Origin: JBKBMT01 sp046295655
GTDB taxonomy: Bacteria > Pseudomonadota > Alphaproteobacteria > Rhodobacterales > Rhodobacteraceae
Assembly (NCBI GenBank): GCA_046295655.1
Contig: JBKBMT010000036.1
Location: forward strand, 1-31,691
Direction of reading: 5' to 3'
DNA: 31,691 nt
Shown: one piece after another, positions 8,369-16,519 of the stretch
Layout: the number at the start of each line of letters is the position of its first letter
Numbering within the stretch: position 1 is the stretch's first letter
Notes under the pieces: model-generated
Told to the model about the DNA's origin: nothing
Database searches by the model: none
Seen by the model: only the letters and a program-made list of their open reading frames with translations
Translations under genes and position numbers: made by a program

Positions 8369-8393
8369 AAGGCCGCCTTCGGGCGGCCTTTTT
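8369..8393 (+). terminator. Rho-independent terminator of the VPLPA-CTERM-like gene
   Basis: A perfect 9-base stem AAGGCCGCC (8369-8377) / GGCGGCCTT (8382-8390), TTCG tetraloop at 8378-8381, followed by a T-run. It lies 23 bases after the stop codon. Confidence 0.93.
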
Positions 8394-8543
8394 CGTTTGG
8401 CGGAGTTCTGCCTGCGCGCGCGTCGGCCATCGGCACCGGACCGCGCAATCTGCCCCCCGATCGCGCGGCGCCCTTCCATTCCCACGGTCATGCCCAAATT
8501 ATGCCATGGACACCGTATTCCTTGACGCTAGAGTCGGAGGGAG

Positions 8544-8562
8544 AATCAACCTTTAGTTGATT
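8544..8562. repeat. Inverted repeat upstream of the small membrane protein gene
   Basis: AATCAAC (8544-8550) and GTTGATT (8556-8562) are perfect 7-base inverted copies around CTTTA, about 35 bases before the next start codon and just after a -35-like TTGACG (8522-8527). The position suits an operator or 5'-UTR hairpin. Confidence 0.4.
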
Positions 8563-8596
8563 TTCCTGTTATCATCGGCGGTTCCGGAGAAGCGTC

Positions 8597-8797
8597 ATGG
8601 GTCTGGTCGAAGGTCTGGCAATCCTCTATGTGCTGGTGGCGGTCTGGGCGAAGGCGATGAGCCAGGGCGAGCTATCGCGCTCGGGATCCCGCAGTTTCGC
8701 CAGCGGCTCGGCCAACGCGCTGGCCTGCGCCCTGTGGCCCCTTACGCTGGTGTTGATGGTCCTGCAGCTTCGGCTTGCTGCTGGCGCACGGTCCTGA
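8597..8797 (+). CDS. Small membrane protein of unknown function
   Basis: A 66-residue protein with two hydrophobic segments (about residues 5-18 and 41-60) separated by a polar SQGELSRSGSRS stretch. I do not recognise the family. Support for its reality is ATG 8597 with GGAGA (8586-8590) six bases upstream, a membrane-like composition, and a stop placed four bases before the kdsB stop on the other strand, leaving no wasted space. An overlapping frame starting at 8557 gives a less protein-like product. Function cannot be inferred. Confidence 0.6.
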   Translation: MGLVEGLAILYVLVAVWAKAMSQGELSRSGSRSFASGSANALACALWPLTLVLMVLQLRLAAGARS

Positions 8798-8801
8798 ACC
8801 G

Positions 8802-9608
8802 TCAGTCCCACCCCATCCGTTTCAGATAGGCTTCGATCAGGGCTACATCGGACGGATTGTTCAATTCCCAGAACGCGGCGCCTGGTGCCCGAACCTCGAT
8901 CGTCCAGACCGGGAGGCCGTTTTCGAGAAAGCGCAGCTGCTCCAGACCCTCCAGCGCCTCCAGCTGGCCGACCGGCAGCGCGGCATAGGTCTGTAGTGCC
9001 TGTTGGCGATAGGCATAGAGACCGACATGGTGGAACACCGGCACCACGCCGTCGATCTCGATCCGGCCAGCGGTAAAGGGGATGACCTCCTTCGAGAAGT
9101 AGAGCGCACGGCCCGCCCGGTCGGAGACCACCGTGGTTGCACCGACCCGGCCGGCTTGCCGGTCGGAAATGAAGTTCGCCAGCGCCTCTGCATCGCAGCG
9201 CAGGACAGGCGTCGCCACCTGCCGTGCGGGTTCGGCGCGCATCGCCTCGACCAGCGCCGTGACGAAATGCGGCGGCGTCAGGGGCGCGTCGCCCTGAAGG
9301 TTGACGACGATCTCGGCGTCGATGCCGGCCCGTGCGACGGCCTGGGCCACCCGCTCGGTTCCGTTGCGGCAGGCCGGGTCGGTCATGATGACCGCTGCAC
9401 CGATCCGGGTTGCCTCGTCGGCGATCCTGTCGTCGTCGGTTGCCACATGAACCGGGATCGCATCGCCCGCCGCCGCCCTTGCCGCCATGATCGACCGTTC
9501 CAGAAGCGTGCGCGCCGTTCCGCCGGCACCGCGCAGCAGCGCCAGCGGCTTGCCCGGATACCGGGTGGAGGCATAGCGGGCAGGAATGACGATGCAGGCA
9601 TCGGTCAC
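8802..9608 (-). CDS. kdsB: 3-deoxy-manno-octulosonate cytidylyltransferase
   Basis: It activates Kdo with CTP to CMP-Kdo, the donor for the LPS inner core, in the cytoplasm. Signatures are the N-terminal nucleotide-binding PARYASTRYPGKPL, VATDD, RNGTERVAQA and NLQGDAP. The ending AAFWELNNPSDVALIE is also normal. The start is GTG 9608, which overlaps the kdsA stop in GTGA and has GAGGGAG eight bases upstream; starting here places the PARY motif at its usual N-terminal position. At 268 residues it is slightly longer than typical enterobacterial forms (about 248). It is the last gene of the kdsD-kdsA-kdsB operon. Confidence 0.93.
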   Translation of the reverse strand: MTDACIVIPARYASTRYPGKPLALLRGAGGTARTLLERSIMAARAAAGDAIPVHVATDDDRIADEATRIGAAVIMTDPACRNGTERVAQAVARAGIDAEIVVNLQGDAPLTPPHFVTALVEAMRAEPARQVATPVLRCDAEALANFISDRQAGRVGATTVVSDRAGRALYFSKEVIPFTAGRIEIDGVVPVFHHVGLYAYRQQALQTYAALPVGQLEALEGLEQLRFLENGLPVWTIEVRAPGAAFWELNNPSDVALIEAYLKRMGWD

Positions 9609-10444
9609 TGCCGGAACTCCCTCGCCAGCGCATCGAAGGCCCGCAACTCGGCGATCAGCCCGGCCATCCGGTCGAGCGGAATCATGTTCGGCCCGTCGCT
9701 CGGGGCGTTGTCGGGGTCCTGGTGGGTCTCGACAAAGACCGCCGAGACCCCGACCGCACAGGCGGCCCGGGCCAGGACCGGCGCGAATTCGCGCTGTCCG
9801 CCCGAGGCACCGCCAAGCCCGCCCGGCTGCTGCACCGAATGGGTGGCATCGAACACCACCGGCCAGCCGGTCGCCGCCATGATCGGCAGGGCGCGGAAAT
9901 CGGTCACCAGCGTGTTGTATCCGAACGAGGTGCCGCGCTCGCAGAGCAGGATCCGGTCGTTTCCGGTGCTTGCGATCTTCGCTGCGACATGGGTCATGTC
10001 CCAGGGCGCCAGGAACTGGCCCTTCTTGACATTGATTGCGCGCCCGGTGCGCGCGGCCGTCAGAAGAAGGTCGGTCTGGCGGCAAAGGAATGCGGGGATC
10101 TGAAGGACATCGACCGCCTCCGCAACCGCCGCGCAATGGCCCGGTTCGTGGACGTCGGTTAGAACCGGAACCCCGAACTCCGACCGGACCCGCGCCAGGA
10201 TCTCGAGCCCGCGCTCCATGCCGATGCCGCGGGCGCCGGACAGGGCGGTGCGGTTGGCCTTGTCGTAGCTGGCCTTGAAGATGAACCGCGTTCCTGTCGG
10301 CGCGCAGGCCCTTGCTATACCTTCGGCCATGCGCAGCGCATGGTCGAGAGACTCGAGCTGACACGGCCCGGAGATCAGCACAAGCGGATGATCGCCCCCG
10401 ATGGCGATGTCGGCGACCGTGACGATGCGGGTGTCCCTGGGCAT
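9605..10444 (-). CDS. kdsA: 3-deoxy-8-phosphooctulonate synthase
   Basis: It condenses PEP with D-arabinose 5-phosphate to Kdo 8-phosphate, the first committed Kdo step. Visible motifs are ISGPCQLES at the N-terminus, FKASYDKANR for PEP binding, TDVHEP, INVKKGQFLAPWDM, CERGTSFGYN and FDATHSVQQPGG, all standard for KdsA. The last is followed by a Gly-rich loop. At 279 residues it has the normal length. It lies 11 bases after kdsD and overlaps kdsB by four bases, so the three Kdo genes form one translationally coupled unit. Confidence 0.96.
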   Translation of the reverse strand: MPRDTRIVTVADIAIGGDHPLVLISGPCQLESLDHALRMAEGIARACAPTGTRFIFKASYDKANRTALSGARGIGMERGLEILARVRSEFGVPVLTDVHEPGHCAAVAEAVDVLQIPAFLCRQTDLLLTAARTGRAINVKKGQFLAPWDMTHVAAKIASTGNDRILLCERGTSFGYNTLVTDFRALPIMAATGWPVVFDATHSVQQPGGLGGASGGQREFAPVLARAACAVGVSAVFVETHQDPDNAPSDGPNMIPLDRMAGLIAELRAFDALAREFRQ

Positions 10445-10455
10445 TTCCCCTCCGC

Positions 10456-11427
10456 TCAGGCAACGCCGACGCGCAGGACGTCGTGCAGGTGCAGGATCCC
10501 GATCGGGCGTCGGTCGTCGTCCACCACGAACAACGCCCCGACCTTCCGCGCGTTCATGAGCGCCAGCGCCTCGGCGGCCAGCATGCCGGGGCTGGTCGTC
10601 ACGGGCTCGCGGGTCATCACCTGGTCGGCGCGGCGGTCCATCAGGCCTGCCATGTTCCGCCTCAGGTCGCCGTCGGACACCACGCCGACCAGCCGGCCCG
10701 CATCATCGACAACGCCTGCCACCCCGAATCCCCGTGCGGTCATCGTCAGGATCGTGTCCTGCATGGTCGTGTCCTGCGCGACCAGCGGCACCGACTCGGC
10801 CCCGTGCATCAGCTGGCGCACTTCGGCAAGCTGGGCGCCCAGCTTGCCGCCGGGGTGATAGCTGCGGAACTGGTCGGCACGGAACCGCCGCGCTTCCATC
10901 AGCGCCACCGCCAGCGCGTCGCCGAGACCGAGGGTCAGGGTGGTCGAGGTGGTGGGCGCGAGCCCGATGGCGCAGGCCTCGGGCAGGTCGGGAAGGGTCA
11001 ACCGAAGCCGCGCCGCACGCATCAGCGTCGACTCGGGGACCTTGGAGATCCCGATCACCGGCACACGGAACCGGGCGCAATGGGCCAGCACGTCGCGCAG
11101 TTCGACCGTCTCGCCGGAGTTGGAGATCACCATGCACAGATCGTCCGGCGTGATCATGCCGAGGTCGCCGTGGCTTGCCTCGGCCGGATGAACGAAGAAT
11201 GCCGGGGTTCCTGTCGATGCCAGCGTCGCCGCGATCTTGCGGGCGATGTGGCCGGATTTGCCCATACCGGACAGGATCACCCGGCCCTTGCAGGCGAGGA
11301 TCATCGCCACCGCTGCCGGAAAGTCCTTCGGCAGGTTCCGCGCCAGATGGTCCAGCGCCGTGGCCTCGGTCCGCAGCACGCGGGCGGCGACGGTGCGGGG
11401 ATCGTGTGGATCGGGCTCGGCGGTCAT
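10456..11427 (-). CDS. kdsD: Arabinose-5-phosphate isomerase (KpsF/GutQ family)
   Basis: It isomerises D-ribulose 5-phosphate to D-arabinose 5-phosphate for Kdo synthesis. A sugar-isomerase (SIS) domain fills about the first 190 residues: GRVILSGMGKSGHIARKIA, HPAEASHGDLGM, ISNSGET and the TTSTTLTLGLGDALA stretch. Two CBS domains follow (VPLVAQDTTMQD to the end, with VVSDGDLRR). I start at ATG 11427, giving 323 residues, close to family length. A GTG at 11469 just after the Lrp stop would add 14 non-conserved residues. Both kdsA and kdsB follow directly, fixing its pathway. Confidence 0.94.
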   Translation of the reverse strand: MTAEPDPHDPRTVAARVLRTEATALDHLARNLPKDFPAAVAMILACKGRVILSGMGKSGHIARKIAATLASTGTPAFFVHPAEASHGDLGMITPDDLCMVISNSGETVELRDVLAHCARFRVPVIGISKVPESTLMRAARLRLTLPDLPEACAIGLAPTTSTTLTLGLGDALAVALMEARRFRADQFRSYHPGGKLGAQLAEVRQLMHGAESVPLVAQDTTMQDTILTMTARGFGVAGVVDDAGRLVGVVSDGDLRRNMAGLMDRRADQVMTREPVTTSPGMLAAEALALMNARKVGALFVVDDDRRPIGILHLHDVLRVGVA

Positions 11428-11472
11428 GGCTCGCTTGTCCGGGATTGCAGCACCGTTGTCCAGTTCCACACC

Positions 11473-11934
11473 TCAGACCGAAAGGGCGGTGGTCGACACG
11501 ACCGTGCGCAGCGCGAAGGACGACTGCATCTGCGCCACCCCCGGCAGGCGGGCCAGATACTGCCGGTGGATGCGGGCAAAGTCCTCGGTATCGCGGGCAA
11601 CGACCTTCAACAGATAATCGGCCGACCCGGCCATCAGGTGGCACTCCAGAACGTCCGGCACCCTCGCCACCTCGCGCTCGAAGGAATCCAGCAATTCATC
11701 CGCCTGCCCCTGCAGCGTGATCTCGACGAAAACGGTGGTCGGACGCCCCAGTTTGCGCGGGTCCAGAAGGGCCACGTAGCGGTCGATGTAGCCTTCGGTC
11801 TCAAGCCGCTGGACGCGCCGGTGACAGGCCGAAGCCGAGAGGTTGATGCGGTCGGCCAGGTCGGCGTTCGAGATCCTGCCTTCCTTCTGCAGGACGGTCA
11901 GGATCCGCCGGTCGGTCGGGTCGAGCTCAGTCAC
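11473..11934 (-). CDS. Lrp/AsnC-family transcriptional regulator
   Basis: A 153-residue DNA-binding regulator that senses amino acids. The N-terminal helix-turn-helix reads LDPTDRRILTVLQKEGRISNA followed by LSASACHRRVQRLE; the C-terminal half is the effector-binding RAM domain (DVLECHLMAGSADYLLKVVARD). GTG 11934 is favoured because AAGGA lies six bases upstream; a TTG at 11952 is the alternative. It is divergent from alanine dehydrogenase, the classic arrangement for an alanine-responsive Lrp-type activator of ald. On its own strand it is followed within 50 bases by kdsD, so readthrough into the Kdo operon is possible. Control of ald is inference from position. Confidence 0.9.
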   Translation of the reverse strand: MTELDPTDRRILTVLQKEGRISNADLADRINLSASACHRRVQRLETEGYIDRYVALLDPRKLGRPTTVFVEITLQGQADELLDSFEREVARVPDVLECHLMAGSADYLLKVVARDTEDFARIHRQYLARLPGVAQMQSSFALRTVVSTTALSV

Positions 11935-11945
11935 GGAAGATCCTT

Positions 11946-11979
11946 GCGACAAATGCCGCGGTTCGCGGCGGAATGTTGC
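11946..11979. promoter_or_regulatory. Candidate Lrp-type operator between regulator and ald
   Basis: Nested dyads in the divergent region: inner GCCGCG (11955-11960) and CGCGGC (11964-11969), with outer half-sites GCGACA (11946-11951) and TGTTGC (11974-11979) nearly concentric. The location suits autoregulation plus control of ald. No experimentally defined consensus was matched. Confidence 0.3.
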
Positions 11980-12026
11980 ACGAAACTGCGGTGTGGCGCC
12001 GAACTAATCAAGGTTCTTTCGTTCCG

Positions 12027-12048
12027 CCTGGGTCACTCTTTGACCAGG
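12027..12048 (+). other. Possible hairpin in the ald leader
   Basis: GGTCA (12031-12035) pairs with TGACC (12041-12045) around CTCTT; with one bulged G the stem extends by CCT/AGG (12027-12029 and 12046-12048). It ends 12 bases before the GGGAGG ribosome site, so it might influence translation of ald. Confidence 0.3.
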
Positions 12049-12071
12049 GAACATCCGACAGGGAGGTGGTG

Positions 12072-13190
12072 ATGCGGATCGGTTGTCCGAAGGAGGTGAA
12101 GGCACAGGAATTCCGTGTCGGCCTTACCCCGCAGGCCGCGCGCGAAGCGGTGGGTCATGGGCACGAGGTTCTCGTCCAGACGAATGCGGGCGCCGGCGCG
12201 GGGTTCGGGGATGCGGATTACCTTGCCGCCGGAGCACGCATCGTCGACACCGCGGAGGAGGTGTTCGAGGCGGCCGAGCTGATCGTCAAGGTCAAGGAGC
12301 CGCAGACGGAAGAGCGTCGGAGGTTGCGCGAGGGTCAGGTTCTTTTCACCTATCTGCATCTCGCGCCCGATCCGGATCAGACCCGCGACCTGATCGACAG
12401 CGGCGTGACCGCGATTGCCTACGAGACGGTGACCGACGACCGCGGCGGTCTGCCCCTGCTCGCGCCCATGTCCGAGGTCGCGGGACGGCTTGCGCCGCAG
12501 ATGGGCGCCTGGGCGTTGCAGAAGGCGAACGGCGGACGCGGGGTCCTGTTGGGGGGCGTGCCGGGCGTCCGGTCGGCGGATGTGGTGATCATCGGCGGCG
12601 GTGTGGTGGGAACGGCCGCGGCCCGGGTTGCGGTGGGAATGGGCGCGAATGTCACGGTGCTCGACCGGTCGGTGCCGCGAATGTCCTATCTGGACGACAT
12701 TTTCCAGGGTCGGCTGACCACCCAGTATTCCAGCGCCGGGGCGATCGAGACGCTGCTTCCGCATGCCGACATGATCGTTGGAGCCGTCCTCATCCCCGGG
12801 GCGGCGGCGCCGAAGCTCGTGCGCAGGGCACAGCTTGCGGCCATGAGGCCGGGCGCCGTGCTGGTCGATGTGGCAATCGACCAGGGCGGCTGTTTCGAGA
12901 CGTCGCGCCCGACCACCCATCAGGAACCGATCTACGAGGTCGACGGCATCGTGCATTACTGCGTTGCCAACATGCCGGGGGCAGTGCCGCGGTCCTCGAC
13001 CCAGGCGCTGGGCAATGCAACGCTGCCCTTCGTTCTGGCCCTGGCGGACAAGGGCTGGAAGCGCGCCTGTGCGGACGACCGGCACCTGCTTGCGGGGCTG
13101 AACGTGCATGCAGGCCATCTGACGCAGGCGGCCGTGGGCGCGGCGCTGGATATCCCCGCAATCGCGCCGGCCGAGGCGCTGACGATGTGA
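12072..13190 (+). CDS. ald: Alanine dehydrogenase
   Basis: It interconverts L-alanine and pyruvate plus ammonia with NAD. Start ATG 12072 is supported by GGGAGG at 12061-12066. The N-terminal substrate domain contains IGCPKEVKAQEFRVGLTP and VKVKEPQ. HLAPDPDQT and the YETVTDD region follow. The Rossmann core reads VVIIGGGVVGTAAARVAVGMGA, and VDVAIDQGGCFETSRPTTH plus YCVANMPGAVPRSST are family hallmarks. The 372-residue length is normal. It is divergent from an Lrp-type regulator that probably controls it, and is followed by an 11-base-stem hairpin. Confidence 0.96.
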   Translation: MRIGCPKEVKAQEFRVGLTPQAAREAVGHGHEVLVQTNAGAGAGFGDADYLAAGARIVDTAEEVFEAAELIVKVKEPQTEERRRLREGQVLFTYLHLAPDPDQTRDLIDSGVTAIAYETVTDDRGGLPLLAPMSEVAGRLAPQMGAWALQKANGGRGVLLGGVPGVRSADVVIIGGGVVGTAAARVAVGMGANVTVLDRSVPRMSYLDDIFQGRLTTQYSSAGAIETLLPHADMIVGAVLIPGAAAPKLVRRAQLAAMRPGAVLVDVAIDQGGCFETSRPTTHQEPIYEVDGIVHYCVANMPGAVPRSSTQALGNATLPFVLALADKGWKRACADDRHLLAGLNVHAGHLTQAAVGAALDIPAIAPAEALTM

Positions 13191-13198
13191 CCCCTGCG

Positions 13199-13229
13199 GT
13201 TCGGGGGCGCCGGGCGAACGCCCCCGAAC
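13199..13229. terminator. Strong hairpin between convergent ald and mscL
   Basis: GTTCGGGGGCG (13199-13209) and CGCCCCCGAAC (13219-13229) form a perfect 11-base stem with a 9-base loop, between the two converging stop codons. No T-run follows on either strand, so it may stop transcription both ways with Rho or protect 3' ends. Confidence 0.6.
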
Positions 13230-13235
13230 GTCGGT

Positions 13236-13628
13236 TCAGACCGCGGGCCGCGCGCGCAGCGCGTCGCGGATATCCATCAGCAGTTCTTCCTGGGTGGGGC
13301 CCTTCGGGGCTTCTTCGGGCGGAAGCTCCTTGGCCATCAGTTGATCCTTCAACCGGTTGACCCCCTTGACCAGAAGGAACACGACCCATGCGATGATGAG
13401 GAACTTGATGACGGCATTGATGAAATTGCCGATCATGAACTGCGCGTCACCGACGCCGACGCTGACGCCGCTGAAATCGATCCCGCCGACCACAAGCCCG
13501 ATCAACGGATTGACCAGATCGTCCACCAGCGAGGTGACAATGGCGGTGAAGGCCGCGCCCATGATGATGCCGACGGCCATGTCCATGACATTGCCGCGGG
13601 CGATGAAAGCCTTGAACTCGTTGATCAT
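13236..13628 (-). CDS. mscL: Large-conductance mechanosensitive channel
   Basis: An inner-membrane pressure-relief channel that opens on hypo-osmotic shock. The 130-residue protein starts INEFKAFIARGNVMDMAVGIIMGAAF, the conserved cytoplasmic helix and first membrane helix with the Gly/Ala-rich gate. A short periplasmic loop follows, then the second helix (about 68-92), the KGVNRLKDQ stretch and a charged C-terminal helix. ATG 13628 has GAGGGAA upstream. It is transcribed alone, divergent from a glutathione S-transferase gene. Confidence 0.96.
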   Translation of the reverse strand: MINEFKAFIARGNVMDMAVGIIMGAAFTAIVTSLVDDLVNPLIGLVVGGIDFSGVSVGVGDAQFMIGNFINAVIKFLIIAWVVFLLVKGVNRLKDQLMAKELPPEEAPKGPTQEELLMDIRDALRARPAV

Positions 13629-13754
13629 TCCGGTTCCCTCGATTGATCGCTGTCCTGCACGGATGCGCCGTGCGGGCGCATGATTGCACAGCCTTTCGGA
13701 TTTCATGAGCGGGAAATTGGTCCTATCGCTTGGTGCGCAGAACAGGAGCTTCCG

Positions 13755-14447
13755 ATGTCGCTTGCCGAATTTCCGATCACCCGCCGCTGGCCACCGCGCA
13801 ACCCGGACGCGATCCAGCTCTATTCCCTGACCACGCCGAACGGCGTCAAGGCCTCGATTGCGCTGGAGGAGCTTGGTCTTCCCTATGATGCGCATCTCGT
13901 GGATTTCGGCGCGAACGACCAGTTCACCCCGGAATTCCTGAGCCTTAATCCGAACAACAAGATCCCGGCGATGATCGACCCGAACGGACCCGGAGGGCAG
14001 CCCCTTCCGCTTTGGGAAAGCGGCGCGATCCTGATCTACCTGGCGGAAAAGACGGGCCGGCTGCTGCCGCAGTCGAACCGCTACGAGGTGTTGCAATGGC
14101 TCATGTTCCAGATGGGCGGGGTCGGGCCGATGTTCGGGCAACTCGGCTTCTTCCACAGCTTCGCCGGCAAGGACATCCCCGATCCGCGGCCCAAGGAACG
14201 ATACCGCGCAGAGGTCGAGCGGCTGCTGAGGGTCCTGGACGGGCGCCTTGAGGGGCGCGAATGGGTTGCCGGGACATTCAGCATTGCCGATATCGCCCTT
14301 GCGCCCTGGGTGCGCACCTTGCGCGATTTCTACAAGGCCGGCGACATCGTCGGCTACGACCGGCTGACCCACGTGCCGGCATGGGTGGACCGTTTCCTCG
14401 CCAGGCCGGCGGTGCAGCGCGGGCTCGTGCAGCCGCCCCGGCCCTGA
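13755..14447 (+). CDS. Glutathione S-transferase family protein (YghU/YfcG-like)
   Basis: A 230-residue soluble thiol enzyme, probably with disulfide-reductase or glutathione-conjugating activity. The N-terminal thioredoxin-like half reads IQLYSLTTPNGVKASIALEELGLPYDAH, then FLSLNPNNKIPAMIDPNGP and LWESGAILIYLAEKTGRLLP. The TPNGVK active-site segment and LNPNNKIPA place it in the YghU/YfcG (Nu-class) group. The C-terminal helical half contains GGVGPMFGQLGFFH and FSIADIALAPWV. ATG 13755 is supported by AGGAG six bases upstream; an upstream in-frame ATG at 13680 has no ribosome site. The substrate is unknown. Confidence 0.93.
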   Translation: MSLAEFPITRRWPPRNPDAIQLYSLTTPNGVKASIALEELGLPYDAHLVDFGANDQFTPEFLSLNPNNKIPAMIDPNGPGGQPLPLWESGAILIYLAEKTGRLLPQSNRYEVLQWLMFQMGGVGPMFGQLGFFHSFAGKDIPDPRPKERYRAEVERLLRVLDGRLEGREWVAGTFSIADIALAPWVRTLRDFYKAGDIVGYDRLTHVPAWVDRFLARPAVQRGLVQPPRP

Positions 14448-14491
14448 TCCGCGCTTGAGTTTCGATCGGGCGGCGGTAATGTATCGGCAGC

Positions 14492-14836
14492 ATGACGCAC
14501 CTGCAGCCGCCGATCCCCCTTTTGCCCCAGACCGGTCTGGTCATGTTCGACCGGGAGGAGCTGGGGGCGATCCTGTCCGTCTATGGGCGGATGGTCGCAG
14601 CGGGCGAATGGCGGGACTATGCGATTTCCCCGATGCGCGATGCAGCCGTGTTCTCGATCTTCCGGCACGCCGCCGAGACACCGGTCTACCGGATAGAGAA
14701 GCGCCCGGCGCTGCGGTTGCGGCAGGGCCCGTTCGCCGTGCTCAATGCAACGGGTCATGTGCTCCGGCGCGGGCATGACTTGCGGCAGGTGCTGCGGATC
14801 CTCGAACGCCGGATGATCCGGGCGGTGCAGCTCTAG
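14492..14836 (+). CDS. DUF2794 family protein
   Basis: A 114-residue soluble protein of unknown function. The core GLVMFDREELGAIL, then YGRMVAAGEWRDYAI, matches the alphaproteobacterial DUF2794 family; the rest includes FSIFRHAAETPVYRIEKRP and a basic C-terminus. It follows the glutathione S-transferase on the same strand by 44 bases and may be co-transcribed. No strong ribosome site is seen before ATG 14492, so the start is moderately uncertain. Its stop overlaps the stop of the converging GMC oxidoreductase gene by four bases. Confidence 0.82.
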   Translation: MTHLQPPIPLLPQTGLVMFDREELGAILSVYGRMVAAGEWRDYAISPMRDAAVFSIFRHAAETPVYRIEKRPALRLRQGPFAVLNATGHVLRRGHDLRQVLRILERRMIRAVQL

Positions 14837-16452
14837 GGCGCAGCGGCCAGGATCCGCCCGGCACCCAGCCAGGCCACGAGGATGGCCGGAGCGTTGGTGT
14901 TGCCGGCGATCAGGTTCGGAAAGACCGAGGCATCGCACACCCGCAGCCGGTCCACGCCGTGCACCCGCAGGTCGGGGTTGACCACCGCCTGCGCGGGGTC
15001 CGCGCCCATCCGGCAGGTGCCGCACGGGTGATAGACGGTGCCCGACCGAGCCCGGAAATCCGCGATCAGCGCGGCATCGTCCTGCACGTCCGGCCCGGGG
15101 CGCAGTTCGGCCTCGATCAACTCCGCAAGGGCCGGCTGGGCCGCGATCCGGCGCAAGACCTTCACCGCGGCAAGCATCTCGGTGACATCATGATCGGTGG
15201 CGAAGGCGCGTGCGTGGATGAGCGGCGGCGCGAAAGGGTCCGGGCTGCGCAGCTCGATCCGGCCCAGGCTGGTCGGCCGGCAGTTCGACAGACCGAGCGA
15301 GAGGCCGGGAAAGGGGTCGGGGTGCAGCACCGGCCGCTCGCTGCCGCGCGGTATCAGGGTCGAGAACGCCTGCATGTAGAGCTGCATGTTGGGCCGGGGC
15401 AACGCCGGATCGGTGCGGAAGAACCCGCCCGCCTCGTTGATCGAACGGGCAAGCGGCCCGGTGCCGCGCAACAGCCATGCCGCCCCTGCCGACAGCTTGC
15501 CCCACCACGGCCGCAGACGCTGGTTGAGCGTCGGCACCCGCATCCGCCATGTGTAATTCAGGCCCTGATGATCGGCGAGGTTCGCGCCGACCTGTCCGCG
15601 GTCGGCAACGATACCGATCCCGAACCGGGCCAGCGCGGCGGCGGGGCCGACGCCGGACAGCATCAGGATCTGCGGGCTGCCGATCGCGCCGGCGGAGAGG
15701 ACAACCTCGCCCCGACTGCGCGCCCTGCCGATGCGCCCGCCCTGCCGGTATTCGATACCGGCGGCGCGTTGCTCCTCGAACAGGATGCGCATGACCTGTG
15801 TGCCTGTCAGCACCGCAAGGTTTGGCCGGCGTCGCGCCGGCTCCAGAAAAGCGCGCGCGGCGGAATTGCGGCGCCCGCCCCGGACTGTCAGTTGATAGAT
15901 CCCTGCGCCTTCCTGGCTGGCGCCGTTCATGTCCGGGTTGAAGGGAAGGCCGATGCCCGCGCAGGCATCGAGGAACGGCTGCACCAGCGGATGCAGCCCG
16001 TTCCGTCCGGTCGAGATGTGAAGCGGCCCGCCCGATCCGCGCCAGGTGTCGGCGCCACCCTCGAAATCCTCGATCTCGCGATAGGCCGCAAGCGCCTCGT
16101 CCCAGCCCCAGCCGGGGTTTCCGGCGCGCCGCCAATCCTCGTAATCCTCGGGATGGCCGCGGCACCAGACCATCGCATTGATCGCCGAGGATCCGCCGAG
16201 GATCCGTCCCCGCGGCCAGTAGTCGGCCTGTCCGCCAAGGCCCGGGTCTGGCTCGGCCCGGAAGCCCCAGTTCACCGCAGGGTCGAAATAGAGCTTCCCG
16301 TAGCCAAGCGGCATCTGCACGAACAACCGCCGGTCGCTGCCGCCGGCCTCAACCAGCAGCACGCGATGCCTCCCGCTGGCGCTCAGCCGTTCGGCCAGCA
16401 CGCAGCCGGCCGATCCGGCCCCCACGATGATGAAGTCGAAATCCCCGTCCAT
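14833..16452 (-). CDS. GMC-family FAD oxidoreductase (choline-dehydrogenase-like)
   Basis: An FAD enzyme oxidising an alcohol, possibly choline or an aliphatic or aromatic alcohol. The N-terminus FDFIIVGAGSAGCVLAERLS is the FAD-binding GxGxxG. PRGRILGGSSAINAMVWCRG is the first GMC signature, and GEVVLSAGAIGSPQILMLSG is the second. The C-terminus holds the catalytic pair, His in VYHPCGTCRMG and Asn in AGNTNAPA. I place the start at ATG 16452 just before the FAD motif; ATGs at 16488 and 16503 are in frame and cannot be excluded. At about 539 residues it is full length. No betaine-aldehyde dehydrogenase or transporter is next to it, so a choline role is not supported. It shares a strand with the HI0933-type flavoprotein upstream. 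Confidence 0.93.
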   Translation of the reverse strand: MDGDFDFIIVGAGSAGCVLAERLSASGRHRVLLVEAGGSDRRLFVQMPLGYGKLYFDPAVNWGFRAEPDPGLGGQADYWPRGRILGGSSAINAMVWCRGHPEDYEDWRRAGNPGWGWDEALAAYREIEDFEGGADTWRGSGGPLHISTGRNGLHPLVQPFLDACAGIGLPFNPDMNGASQEGAGIYQLTVRGGRRNSAARAFLEPARRRPNLAVLTGTQVMRILFEEQRAAGIEYRQGGRIGRARSRGEVVLSAGAIGSPQILMLSGVGPAAALARFGIGIVADRGQVGANLADHQGLNYTWRMRVPTLNQRLRPWWGKLSAGAAWLLRGTGPLARSINEAGGFFRTDPALPRPNMQLYMQAFSTLIPRGSERPVLHPDPFPGLSLGLSNCRPTSLGRIELRSPDPFAPPLIHARAFATDHDVTEMLAAVKVLRRIAAQPALAELIEAELRPGPDVQDDAALIADFRARSGTVYHPCGTCRMGADPAQAVVNPDLRVHGVDRLRVCDASVFPNLIAGNTNAPAILVAWLGAGRILAAAP

Positions 16453-16519
16453 TCCGCGCAAGCTGAATCGTTGCGCGGGCTTCGGCATTGCCGGAAGCGA
16501 CATCGCGAAGCCGATTCGA

